Shown here: in pieces, positions 39,605 to 47,306 of the stretch
How the letters are laid out: each line of letters starts with the position of its first letter
Position numbering within the stretch: the stretch's first letter is position 1
Position numbers and translations under genes: made by a program
Source of the DNA: TMED8 sp038125725
GTDB taxonomy: Bacteria > Pseudomonadota > Alphaproteobacteria > Rhodospirillales > Casp-alpha2
Assembly (NCBI GenBank): GCA_038125725.1
Contig: JAYPEK010000015.1
Span: 12,306 to 76,305 of the forward strand
Direction: 5' to 3'
DNA: 64,000 nt
Notes under the pieces: model-generated
Databases searched by the model: none
Seen by the model: the letters and a program-made list of their open reading frames with translations, nothing else
Told to the model about the DNA's origin: nothing

Positions 39605-40396
39605 TCAGTTCACGCCATAGACGTCCATGGCCAGGATGCCGTAGGCGTAGCTTTCATGCATGCGGGTGCTTTCCATGCCGTCCGACGCCGCGCCCAGGGC
39701 CACGAACAGCGGCAGGAAGTGCTCATCCGTCGGATGGTTCTCGGCACCGAAGGGCGCGATCTCCCGGTAATTCAGCAAATCATTGATGCGACCGTCGCGG
39801 ATCGCCGCCGCAACCCATTCGGCGAATTCACGCACCCAATCGGGCGCCGCCGCGTCGCAGGCGAAACGCCCCCTGAAGAAGGCGGCCAGGTTATGGGTAA
39901 CGGCGCCGGACGCCAAAATCAGCGTGCCTTGCGCGCGCAGCGGGCGCAGGACGCGGCCGAGCCTCAGGTGGTGGTCGGGGCCCAGGCCCGGTTGCACCGA
40001 CAACTGGGTGACCGGGATTTCCGCCTCCGGGTAGATCAGCCTGAGCGGCACCCAGGCGCCATGATCGAGCCCCCGCGACGGGCTCCGACCAACCTCGAAG
40101 CCGGCGTCTTCCAATAGCGCCGCGGTGCGCGCGCCAAGATCGGGGGCGCCAGGTACCGGATATTGCATTTCATAAAGCTCGGGCGCGAAGCCGCCGAAGT
40201 CGTGGATGGTTTCCGGCGCGGCGACCGTCGAGACCATCGGCGCTTGCGTTTCCCAGTGTGCCGAGACGACCAGGATATCCTTCGGGCGCGGCAGCTCATC
40301 TGCGAGCCCCTGCAGATAGTGATGCGCCGGGCTTCCGTCCAACGCCAGCATGGGCGAGCCGTGGGATACGAAGATCGCGGGCATTTGCGCGGTCAT
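39605..40396 (-). CDS. LigB/DODA-type extradiol dioxygenase
   Basis: Protein of 263 residues of the class III extradiol ring-cleavage family that includes YgiD/DOPA 4,5-dioxygenase. The iron/zinc ligands are visible as FVSHGSPML, VVSAHWETQ, GLDHGAWVPLRLIYP and the C-terminal HPTDEHFLPLFVALG. It probably opens a catechol ring. It is transcribed with doxX just upstream (36-base gap) and is divergent from a LysR regulator, a frequent trio. Confidence 0.88.
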   Translation of the reverse strand: MTAQMPAIFVSHGSPMLALDGSPAHHYLQGLADELPRPKDILVVSAHWETQAPMVSTVAAPETIHDFGGFAPELYEMQYPVPGAPDLGARTAALLEDAGFEVGRSPSRGLDHGAWVPLRLIYPEAEIPVTQLSVQPGLGPDHHLRLGRVLRPLRAQGTLILASGAVTHNLAAFFRGRFACDAAAPDWVREFAEWVAAAIRDGRINDLLNYREIAPFGAENHPTDEHFLPLFVALGAASDGMESTRMHESYAYGILAMDVYGVN

Positions 40397-40432
40397 GGCG
40401 TTTGTCCTTTCAAACCAAGAGGGAGGGCGCGC

Positions 40433-40852
40433 CTAGGCGCGCGCCACCCGGGCCGAGCCCAAAACATCCTGCAACTGCCAGGCGCCGCCGCCCAGCAGGG
40501 CCTGCACCGCCAGGGTCAGGGTCCAGAACGCCGGGAACTCCCATCCGCCGTTGGCGCCGGAGAACACCCAGCCGTTTCCGACATGCACGAAGGTGGCGCC
40601 CAACAGCACCGGGATCAAGCCGAGCGCCGCCCAACGCACCTGCACGCCGGCAATCAGTGCCGCGCCGCCCAGTACTTCCGCAGCGACAACAGCGTAGGCG
40701 GTAAATCCGGGAAGGCCGAGCGATTCGAAATACCCGACGGTGCCGGGAAGGGTGAAGACGAAAATCTTCAGCGCGCCATGCGCCAACGCCATGGTGCCAA
40801 GGGAAAGACGCAGCAGCAAAGCCGCGTAGGAAACAGCGATCGTGTTGTTCAT
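40433..40852 (-). CDS. DoxX-family membrane protein
   Basis: Protein of 139 residues with four hydrophobic helices. The N-terminus YAALLLRLSLGTMALAHGAL and the central AYAVVAAEVLGGAALI match DoxX proteins, which sit in the inner membrane and are linked to redox or quinone processes. The start ATG at 40852 is preferred over a TTG at 40867. It is the first gene of an operon with the extradiol dioxygenase, next to a divergent LysR gene. Confidence 0.85.
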   Translation of the reverse strand: MNNTIAVSYAALLLRLSLGTMALAHGALKIFVFTLPGTVGYFESLGLPGFTAYAVVAAEVLGGAALIAGVQVRWAALGLIPVLLGATFVHVGNGWVFSGANGGWEFPAFWTLTLAVQALLGGGAWQLQDVLGSARVARA

Positions 40853-40923
40853 GGTACAGGACTCCAATCAAGGTCGAGAAGTTCGTGACGCCACCGCTTG
40901 TGGCGCTTTCCGGCAATCTACTG

Positions 40924-40982
40924 TTTCCATTTTTGGAAATAATCTGCAAATAATGCAAAAAACTATCCCTGAATTAAGGATA
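40924..40982. promoter_or_regulatory. Two inverted repeats between doxX and the LysR gene
   Basis: In the 137-base divergent gap, TTTCCA (40924-40929) pairs with TGGAAA (40934-40939) around TTTT, and TATCC (40964-40968) pairs with GGATA (40978-40982) around 9 bases. The gap is AT-rich. Such dyads in a divergent LysR region are likely operator and promoter parts. Confidence 0.5.
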
Positions 40983-40989
40983 ATTAGTC

Positions 40990-41880
40990 ATGGACCAACT
41001 GAATGCCATGAAGGTCTTCGTCGCCGTCGTCGACGAAGCCGGTTTCGGCGCCGCGGCTGAGAGGCTGAACCTGTCGCGCACCAAGGTGTCCAAACAGGTA
41101 ATGGATCTGGAAGCGCACCTGAACGCCAGGCTGCTGAACCGCACCACCCGGCGCCACAGCCTGACCGGCACCGGCCGCGCCTATTACGAACGCGCGAAGA
41201 GCATCCTCAACGAGATCGAGGAGGCCGACGCCGAAGCCGCCAACCAGTCGATGACGCCGAGCGGCCGCCTGCGCATCAATGCGCCCATGGCCTATGGCAT
41301 CTCGCACGTGGCGCCCAATCTTCGCGGCTACATGGACCGCTATCCCGAGGTCGAGGTCGATCTGACGCTGAACGATCGCGTCGTCGATTTGGTGGATGAA
41401 GGCTACGACATGGCCATCCGCATCGGCGAGCTGCGCGATTCCAGCCTGATCGCCAGACGTATAGCCGTTAGCCACATGGTGGCCTGCGCCGCGCCGTCAT
41501 ACCTGGCCGAACACGGGACGCCGGAACACCCCGGCGACCTTCAGGATCACGCCTGTCTTGCCTACACCTACGTCAGCAACCCGAGCCGCTGGAAGTTCAC
41601 ATCCGGCGGGGAAACCGTCACGGTCAACGTCCAGCCACGCCTGGTCAGCAACAACGGCGATGCCATCGCCGCCGCCGCGATTTCGGGCCTCGGCGTCATC
41701 ATCCAGCCTTCGTTCATCGTCGAAGCGGCCTTGAATGACGGCCGGTTGGTGGAAATCCTAACCGGTTTCGATGCCGGCGGCTTCGGCATCCATGCGGTCT
41801 ATCCCTCGGGACGGCTGGTCTCGGCGCGGGTTCGGACCTTCATCGACTATCTCGTAGCCTGTACCGGCACGGACGGCTGA
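40990..41880 (+). CDS. LysR-family transcriptional regulator
   Basis: Regulator of 296 residues: N-terminal helix-turn-helix (DQLNAMKVFVAVVDEAGFG, LNLSRTKVSKQVMDLEAHLN, LLNRTTRRHSLT), linker helix, then a periplasmic-binding-like effector domain (LRINAPMAYGISHVAPNLRG). The C-terminal VSARVRTFIDYL is typical of the CrgA-like subgroup. It is divergent from doxX-dioxygenase and probably controls them; the inducer is unknown. Confidence 0.93.
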   Translation: MDQLNAMKVFVAVVDEAGFGAAAERLNLSRTKVSKQVMDLEAHLNARLLNRTTRRHSLTGTGRAYYERAKSILNEIEEADAEAANQSMTPSGRLRINAPMAYGISHVAPNLRGYMDRYPEVEVDLTLNDRVVDLVDEGYDMAIRIGELRDSSLIARRIAVSHMVACAAPSYLAEHGTPEHPGDLQDHACLAYTYVSNPSRWKFTSGGETVTVNVQPRLVSNNGDAIAAAAISGLGVIIQPSFIVEAALNDGRLVEILTGFDAGGFGIHAVYPSGRLVSARVRTFIDYLVACTGTDG

Positions 41881-41903
41881 ACCGATCCCCGAAACAGGGG
41901 CAA

Positions 41904-42125
41904 TCACTCGCGCCGGTCGGGCGCGTCCGCCGGGATGCCCTGGCGGCACAAGCCGCACTCGATCTCGGCCCCAAGCATTTCCGCGCGTCCAGCTTCCGTC
42001 ACCGCCCACGGGCGCTCGGAGAACGGCGGCTGATGTCGCACATGACGATTATGGCCGCAGTCGAGCTCGGCCACCCAAAGGCCGTCGTCATCCTTGTGAA
42101 ATCCGGTTATCCTCGATATCGACAT
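41904..42125 (-). CDS. DUF3565-type small protein
   Basis: Protein of 73 residues: ITGFHKDDDGLWVAELDCGH, HVRHQPPFSERPWAVTEAGR, and a C-terminal ECGLCRQG. The conserved His and Cys residues (CGH near 23-25, then CGLC) suggest a metal site. It matches a widespread small family of unknown function. It is divergent from the next hypothetical gene. Confidence 0.75.
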   Translation of the reverse strand: MSISRITGFHKDDDGLWVAELDCGHNRHVRHQPPFSERPWAVTEAGRAEMLGAEIECGLCRQGIPADAPDRRE

Positions 42126-42159
42126 ACCCGAACATTAAACCGGAAACCGGACCCGAGCC

Positions 42160-42504
42160 ATGCCGCCCAAGAAGAACCCGCTGAAGCTCAACAAACTGCA
42201 ACTGCGCACGCTCGCATTGTGTCAGGTGATCGCACGCGAACCCGATCTCGTGCGCATGGATGACGCGACGGGGGAGGCGACGCTGCTGCATCTGCCGCAC
42301 CCGCATGGTGACCATGTCCACGTGGGCCCCTTCGTGGTCTCGGCGCGTGACGCCAGCGGCTTCGCCAACCCGGCCGTCTGGACGGCACTGACGCGCAAGG
42401 GCCTGGCTCGTCAGGACGGCCCCGCCGGCGTCACCCTGAGTGCCGAGGGCCTCGCCTACGACTGCGGTTTTGGCGACAGGTTCCTGGCGCCCTCCGACCA
42501 TTGA
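42160..42504 (+). CDS. Hypothetical protein with His-rich segment
   Basis: Protein of 114 residues. The N-terminus PPKKNPLKLNKLQLRTLALC is basic and helical; the middle has LHLPHPHGDHVHVGPFVVS, a His-rich stretch near residues 44-56; the end resembles a small winged-helix wing (WTALTRKGLAR then LSAEGLAYD). A helix-turn-helix-like role with metal binding can be imagined but not shown. It overlaps nothing and precedes the GIY-YIG gene by 10 bases. Confidence 0.6.
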   Translation: MPPKKNPLKLNKLQLRTLALCQVIAREPDLVRMDDATGEATLLHLPHPHGDHVHVGPFVVSARDASGFANPAVWTALTRKGLARQDGPAGVTLSAEGLAYDCGFGDRFLAPSDH

Positions 42505-42514
42505 AGAACCATCA

Positions 42515-42784
42515 TTGAACGAGAAAGCGTTCGGCTTCGTCTACGTGCTGGGCAGCCTCGGCAAGGGGGGACCGCGCACTTACGTGGGCTGGACGCATGA
42601 CCTCGAACAGCGCATCGCGCGCCACAACGCCGGCACCGGCGCCCGCTCGACACGGGGACGTCAATGGCGGCTGCTCTATGCGGAACGCTTCGAGACCCGC
42701 GCCGAGGCCATGAGCCGTGAATGGCACCTGAAGCGCGACCGGCGGCTTAGGCGCGAACTGCTGGATTGCCTGACCGGGCAATAG
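42515..42784 (+). CDS. GIY-YIG nuclease family protein (UPF0213-like)
   Basis: Protein of 89 residues with the GIY-YIG core written as FVYVLGS and RTYVGWTHDLEQRIARHNAG. The STRGRQWRLLYAERFETRAE part and AMSREWHLKRDRR tail follow, as in the YhbQ/UPF0213 single-domain group. TTG at 42515 is the only sensible start close to the domain; the next ATG upstream (42440) lies in the preceding gene. Family members are structure-selective endonucleases or are uncharacterised. Confidence 0.85.
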   Translation: MNEKAFGFVYVLGSLGKGGPRTYVGWTHDLEQRIARHNAGTGARSTRGRQWRLLYAERFETRAEAMSREWHLKRDRRLRRELLDCLTGQ

Positions 42785-42788
42785 GCGG

Positions 42789-43274
42789 CTACCGGCGGCG
42801 GCGGTCTGGTCCCTCATGGTCGTCGTCGCCATGGCGGCGCCGGTCGGGCCCGAAGAAATCACCGGCATCGACGAAGAAGCGATCCGATTCGATCACCGCG
42901 ACGATGCGTTCGTATATGGTCTTCGCCGAAACCGGCTTGGCCAGGAACTCGGTCATGCCGGCGTCGCGTGCCTGAACGACGTGACGCAGCTCCGTGTTTG
43001 CCGTCAGGATCACCACCGGCGCATAGGCATTCATGGTTTGCGGATCGCGCCGCACGCGCTTCAGAAAGGCGAGTCCGTCCAGGTCGTCGCACCAGTCGCA
43101 GAAGACGATGTCGACGGGGAAGTTCTCGAATACCTTCCAGGCTTTTTCCGGATCGGGGGTGGAATGCACGCTGGGAACGCCGAACTCGCGGAACACCTCG
43201 GTCAGCAGGTTGCGGATCAGCAGGTGTTTCTCAAGCACCAGGATATTCAGCAGGCTGATATCATAAGATTTCAT
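42789..43274 (-). CDS. Orphan receiver-domain protein with CDWC site, copy 1
   Basis: Protein of 161 residues. The single receiver domain begins DISLLNILVLEKHLLIRNLL; the usual acidic pair is E-K here. The phospho-acceptor region is FCDWCDDLDGLAFL, with Asp inside a C-x-x-C. The switch Thr is in ILTANTE and the conserved Lys in LAKPVSAKT. A C-terminal tail has FFGPDRRRHGDDDH and GPDRRRR. It has no DNA-binding domain, and no kinase gene is adjacent. AGGAGG precedes the start at 43274. A close paralog lies at 61854-62348. It is probably a chemotaxis- or kinase-linked signalling protein; the partner is unknown. Confidence 0.85.
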   Translation of the reverse strand: MKSYDISLLNILVLEKHLLIRNLLTEVFREFGVPSVHSTPDPEKAWKVFENFPVDIVFCDWCDDLDGLAFLKRVRRDPQTMNAYAPVVILTANTELRHVVQARDAGMTEFLAKPVSAKTIYERIVAVIESDRFFVDAGDFFGPDRRRHGDDDHEGPDRRRR

Positions 43275-43398
43275 GGTCGCCTCCTGTGACCACCCCAGCC
43301 CGAGGCAACCGGTTTTCACACCGTTTTCCAGCCTTTATGGTAACACCGCTGAAACACCTCATTCATTGACCTGCAACAAGTCCGGGAAATCTCAAGAA

Positions 43399-43620
43399 AT
43401 GGCCGACGCCAGCGACGAAACCGCGCGCCTCGATGCAATGGAAGCCCATGTCGCCCATCAGGACGGCGAGATCCGCGACTTGAGCGACATGGTGCTCAAG
43501 CAGTGGACCACGATCGAAGCCTTGAGCGCCAAGGTGAAACGCCTGGAGCAGCAGATCGAAGACCTAGCCGACGACGTGGGGGCCGGCCCCATCGACGAGC
43601 CGCCGCCACCGCACTACTGA
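43399..43620 (+). CDS. slyX: SlyX-family coiled-coil protein
   Basis: Protein of 73 residues made almost entirely of one heptad-patterned helix (TARLDAMEAHVAHQDGEIRD, LSDMVLKQWTTIEALSAKVK), ending in the Pro-rich DEPPPPHY seen in many SlyX proteins. Function unknown. The ATG at 43399 fits the family length; the upstream reading from 43273 is in the divergent receiver promoter. Confidence 0.85.
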   Translation: MADASDETARLDAMEAHVAHQDGEIRDLSDMVLKQWTTIEALSAKVKRLEQQIEDLADDVGAGPIDEPPPPHY

Positions 43621-43694
43621 GGCGACGGCCCGCTTGCCTGGGGGCAAGCGATATCACAATCTAGCAGGCGGGAATGGCAGGGCTGGGAGGCACT

Positions 43695-44618
43695 ATGACA
43701 GACAGCACTCAACGCACCGTCGGGATCATCGGGCTTGGCGCCATCGGCGGCGGCGTCGCGGCGTCCTGGCTGCGCGCCGGGCTGAGAGTGGTAGGATGCG
43801 ATCTCAACAAGGATGCGCTCGCCGCCTTCACCGATGCCGGCGGTGAAGCGGCTGCGACGGCAGCGGACGTCGGGCGCGCGGCGGACGTGGTGTTCCTATT
43901 CGTGGTCAATGCCGACCAGGCGCGCGGCGTCCTGTTCGCCGACGGCGGCCTGGCGGATTTCATGCCGGCGGACGGTATCGTCGTCAGTTGCGTCACCATG
44001 GCGCCGTCGGATGCATCGGCGATCGCCGCAGAACTGACGGCGCGCGGGCTCCGCATGATCGACGCGCCGACCAGCGGCGGCGCCGCCAACGCGGCGGCCG
44101 GCAAGACCAAATTCATGGCCGCCGGCGCGCCGGACGACATCACCCGCGCCCAGTATGCTCTCGATGCCGCCGCCGATACGGTCTACCGGGTCGGTGACGA
44201 GCCGGGGCAGGGGTCCTCGGTCAAGGTGGTGCATCAGTTACTGACCGGCGTCCATATCTCGGCCGCCATGGAGGCGGTGGCGCTCGGCATCAAGATGGGA
44301 CTCGATCCGGCACGGCTTTACGAAGTGGTCACCGGTTGCGCCGGCAATTCCTGGATGTTCGAGAACCGCGTGCCGCATGTGCTCGACGGCGACTACACGC
44401 CCCTGAGCGCGGTGGAGATTTTCGTCAAGGATCTGGGATTGGTGCTCGATGCCGGCCGCCAGGAACGCTTTCCGCTGCCCATCGCCGCCGCCGCGCACCA
44501 GCAGTTCCTGGCCGCCAGCGCGGCCGGCTACGGGCGCGAGGACGACGCCGCCGTCATCAAGATCTACCGCGATCTGGCCGGCCTGGAACTGCCGGCAGAA
44601 AAAGACGGAAAGGGATAA
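43695..44618 (+). CDS. ltnD: Tetronate (threonate) dehydrogenase, 3-hydroxyisobutyrate dehydrogenase family
   Basis: NAD-dependent beta-hydroxyacid dehydrogenase of 307 residues. Rossmann motif GIIGLGAIGGGVAASWLRAG, substrate motif DAPTSGGAANA, catalytic Lys in GSSVKVVHQLL, and EIFVKDLGLVLD. The gene order with an isomerase, a tetronate kinase and an aldolase-type decarboxylase shows it probably oxidises L-threonate or D-erythronate at C2, the first step of four-carbon sugar-acid use. A start at 43674 is possible; 43695 fits the family and has GGGAGG upstream. Confidence 0.85.
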   Translation: MTDSTQRTVGIIGLGAIGGGVAASWLRAGLRVVGCDLNKDALAAFTDAGGEAAATAADVGRAADVVFLFVVNADQARGVLFADGGLADFMPADGIVVSCVTMAPSDASAIAAELTARGLRMIDAPTSGGAANAAAGKTKFMAAGAPDDITRAQYALDAAADTVYRVGDEPGQGSSVKVVHQLLTGVHISAAMEAVALGIKMGLDPARLYEVVTGCAGNSWMFENRVPHVLDGDYTPLSAVEIFVKDLGLVLDAGRQERFPLPIAAAAHQQFLAASAAGYGREDDAAVIKIYRDLAGLELPAEKDGKG

Positions 44619-44620
44619 GC

Positions 44621-45409
44621 ATGCCCAAGTTCGCCGCCAACCTTACAACGCTGTTCACCGAGCGCTCCTTGCCGGACCGCTTCGCCGCCGCCGCCGATGC
44701 CGGCTTCGAGGCCGTCGAAGTGCTCAACCCCTATGATCATGCGCCGGAAGACCTGGCCAGGCGGCGCGAGGCCGCCGGTGTCGCCCAGGCGCTCATCAAC
44801 CTCTCGCCCGGCGACGCCGCCAAAGGCGAGCGCGGCATCTCGGCGCTGCCGGGCCGCGAAGCCGATTTCAAGGCCAGCGTCTCACAGGCGCTCGAATACG
44901 CCCAGGCGCTCGGCACCAAAGGTGCGCACGTCATGGCCGGCGTCGTCGAGGGCGGGCTCGCCAACCAAGCCGCCGTCGAGACCTATATCGCCAACCTGGC
45001 CTACGCGGCGGAAATCTTCGCCGGGCACGGCATCTGGGTCACCATCGAGCCCCTCAACGTACGTGCCGCGCCGGGCTACCTGATCTCGCGCCAGGGCGAG
45101 GCACGGGACATCATCGAACGCGTCGGGCACCCCAACCTGGGCCTGCAGTTCGATGTCTTCCACGTACAGATCATGGAAGGCGACGTGGCGGTGCGCCTCC
45201 GGGAGTTCATGCCGATCATCCGCCATATCCAGATCGCCGGGGTGCCCGACCGGCACGAGCCCGATACCGGCGAGATCAACTATCCCTACCTGTTCGGCGT
45301 CATCGACGAGCTCGGCTACGCGGGTTACATCGGCTGCGAATACCATCCCGCCGCCACCACCGAAGAAGGGCTCGGCTGGCTCCACCGCGCCATGGGGCGG
45401 GACGCATGA
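44621..45409 (+). CDS. otnI: 2-oxo-tetronate isomerase (hydroxypyruvate isomerase family)
   Basis: TIM-barrel protein of 262 residues of the Hyi/OtnI type. It starts MPKFAANLTTLFTERSLPDR; visible ligands include Glu in TIEPLNVRAAPGYL, LQFDVFHVQIMEGD, HIQIAGVPDRHEPDTGEINY and CEYHPAATTEEG. In tetronate pathways it moves the keto group from C2 to C3. It follows the dehydrogenase by 2 bases and overlaps the kinase by ATGA. Confidence 0.87.
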   Translation: MPKFAANLTTLFTERSLPDRFAAAADAGFEAVEVLNPYDHAPEDLARRREAAGVAQALINLSPGDAAKGERGISALPGREADFKASVSQALEYAQALGTKGAHVMAGVVEGGLANQAAVETYIANLAYAAEIFAGHGIWVTIEPLNVRAAPGYLISRQGEARDIIERVGHPNLGLQFDVFHVQIMEGDVAVRLREFMPIIRHIQIAGVPDRHEPDTGEINYPYLFGVIDELGYAGYIGCEYHPAATTEEGLGWLHRAMGRDA

Positions 45410-46689
45410 GCCTTCTGCTCGGCTGCATCGGCGACGACCATACGGGCTCCACCGATCTCGCCAACACGCTGGTGAAGAACGGGCTCCGCACTGTGCAGGT
45501 GATCGGCGTGCCGCCAACGGGCACGCCGGCACCCGACGCCGAAGCCGTGGTGGTGGCGCTGAAATCGCGGACCACGCCGGTAGATGAAGCCGTTGCCGAC
45601 TCGCTCGCCGCCGTCCGCTGGCTCAAGGGCGCCGGCGCGCGGCAGTTCTTCTTCAAGTATTGCTCGACCTTCGATTCCACGGACGCAGGCAACATCGGCC
45701 CGGTGATCGAGGCGCTGCTGGACGAACTGGGTGCCGACTTCACCATCGCCTGTCCGGCCTTTCCCACCACCGGGCGCACGGTCTACCAGGGGCATCTGTT
45801 CGTGTTCGGTGACCTCCTGTCGGAAAGCTCCATGCGCAACCATCCGCTGACGCCGATGACCGACGCCAACATCGTCCGCGTGCTGTCGCGCCAGACCAAA
45901 CTTCCCGTCGGGCTGGTGAAGGCATCCGACGTGATGCAGGGGCCCGGGCGTATCGGGGAGGCTTTCACGGCGGCGCGAGCCAACGGCACCCGCATTGCCA
46001 TCGTCGATGCCGTCACCGACCCGCAGCTCTACGACATCGGCGCCGCGGCGGCGGAACTGGAACTCGTTACCGGCGCATCGGGTATCGCCTGCGGCCTGCC
46101 GGAAAACTTCCGCCGCGCCGGCCTCGTCGCCGAGGCGGCGCGGCCGGAACTGCCGTCGATCCAAGGGCCGGAGGCGATCATTGCCGGCAGTTGCTCGGCG
46201 GCGACCCTGGCGCAGCTGGCGCACGCGGAGCAAAGCTGTCCGATCTTCCGCATCGACCCGGGTGAGGTCATGGCCGCCAGGGACGTGGCCGGCGCCGCGC
46301 TGGAATGGGCGGCACAGCATCTCGTCCAGGCGCGGCCGATCTTCGCCGCCAGCGCCGATCCCGGCCGCGTCGCCATCGCCCAGCAGCACTTCGGCCGCAT
46401 GGAGGTGGGCGAGGCGCTCGAACGCACGCTGGCTAAGATCGCGCAAGGGCTGGTGGCGGCGGGGGTGCGGCGCCTCGTGGTGGCCGGCGGCGAGACATCG
46501 GGCGCGGTGGTGCAGGGGCTCGGCATCACGGCGCTCCGCATCGGCGCCGAGATCGACCCCGGCGTGCCCTGGTGCGAAACCTTAAGCGAGCCCCGCCTGG
46601 CGCTGGCGTTGAAATCCGGCAATTTCGGCGCCGAGAACTTCTTCACCAAAGCCTTCGACATGCTAGAAGCGGGAGGGGCGACGCCATGA
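45406..46689 (+). CDS. otnK: 3-oxo-tetronate 4-kinase
   Basis: Four-carbon acid sugar kinase (DUF1537 type) of 427 residues. The N-terminal substrate domain starts LLGCIGDDHTGSTDLANTLV with the family's Asp-Asp motif, and contains FKYCSTFDSTDAGNIGPV and ACPAFPTTGRTVYQG. The C-terminal nucleotide domain has VVAGGETSGAVVQGLGI and the tail KSGNFGAENFFTKA. It phosphorylates 3-oxo-tetronate at O4. It overlaps both neighbours by ATGA. Confidence 0.92.
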   Translation: MSLLLGCIGDDHTGSTDLANTLVKNGLRTVQVIGVPPTGTPAPDAEAVVVALKSRTTPVDEAVADSLAAVRWLKGAGARQFFFKYCSTFDSTDAGNIGPVIEALLDELGADFTIACPAFPTTGRTVYQGHLFVFGDLLSESSMRNHPLTPMTDANIVRVLSRQTKLPVGLVKASDVMQGPGRIGEAFTAARANGTRIAIVDAVTDPQLYDIGAAAAELELVTGASGIACGLPENFRRAGLVAEAARPELPSIQGPEAIIAGSCSAATLAQLAHAEQSCPIFRIDPGEVMAARDVAGAALEWAAQHLVQARPIFAASADPGRVAIAQQHFGRMEVGEALERTLAKIAQGLVAAGVRRLVVAGGETSGAVVQGLGITALRIGAEIDPGVPWCETLSEPRLALALKSGNFGAENFFTKAFDMLEAGGATP

Positions 46690-47306
46690 GCGAGACCAAG
46701 CTTCGCGACGAGATCGCGCGCATGGCAAAATCCATGTTCGACCGCGGCCTGACCTTCGGCAGTTCCGGCAATATTTCCGTCCGCACCGAGGACGGCTGGC
46801 TGATGACGCCGACGGGCTCCACCATGGGCAACCTGGACCCGGCCCGGATTTCCAAGCTCGATGCCGCCGGCAACCTGATTTCCGGCGACAGGCCGACCAA
46901 GGAAACCTTCCTGCATATCGCCATGTACGAGGAACGGCCGAAGACCGGCGCCGTGGTGCACCTGCATTCGACCCATTCCGTCGCCGTCAGTTGCCTTGCC
47001 GATATCGACCCCGCCGACGTGCTGCCGCCGATCACCGCTTACTACGTGATGAAGATCGGCAAGCTGCCGCTGGTGCCGTACTTCCCGCCGGGCGATCTCG
47101 ACCTCGCCAAGGCGGTACGCGAGATGGCCTCCGATCACCATGCGGTGCTGCTGGCCAACCATGGCCCGGTGGTCGCCGGCACGTCGCTGGAGGACGCCGT
47201 CTACGCCACCGAGGAATTGGAGGAAACGGCGAAGCTGTTCCTGATGCTGAAGGACCGGAAGACGCGCTTCCTCACCCCCGATCAGGTCGCCGCCTTGCGT
47301 TCCTGA
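46686..47306 (+). CDS. otnC: 3-oxo-tetronate 4-phosphate decarboxylase (class II aldolase family)
   Basis: Protein of 206 residues of the fuculose-phosphate aldolase fold. SGNISVRTEDGWLMTPTGS near the N-terminus, zinc ligands in VVHLHSTHSVAVS and in LLANHGPVVAG, catalytic Glu in PTKETFLHIAMY. In OtnC enzymes the fold decarboxylates 3-oxo-tetronate 4-phosphate to dihydroxyacetone phosphate. It starts by ATGA in the kinase gene; its end overlaps the convergent transporter by 25 bases. Confidence 0.88.
   Translation: MSETKLRDEIARMAKSMFDRGLTFGSSGNISVRTEDGWLMTPTGSTMGNLDPARISKLDAAGNLISGDRPTKETFLHIAMYEERPKTGAVVHLHSTHSVAVSCLADIDPADVLPPITAYYVMKIGKLPLVPYFPPGDLDLAKAVREMASDHHAVLLANHGPVVAGTSLEDAVYATEELEETAKLFLMLKDRKTRFLTPDQVAALRS

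Noticed and set aside
41885..41901. CCCC-GAAACA-GGGG hairpin after the LysR gene as a terminator
   Set aside because: The stem is only four pairs and lacks a T-run; it is too weak to call.
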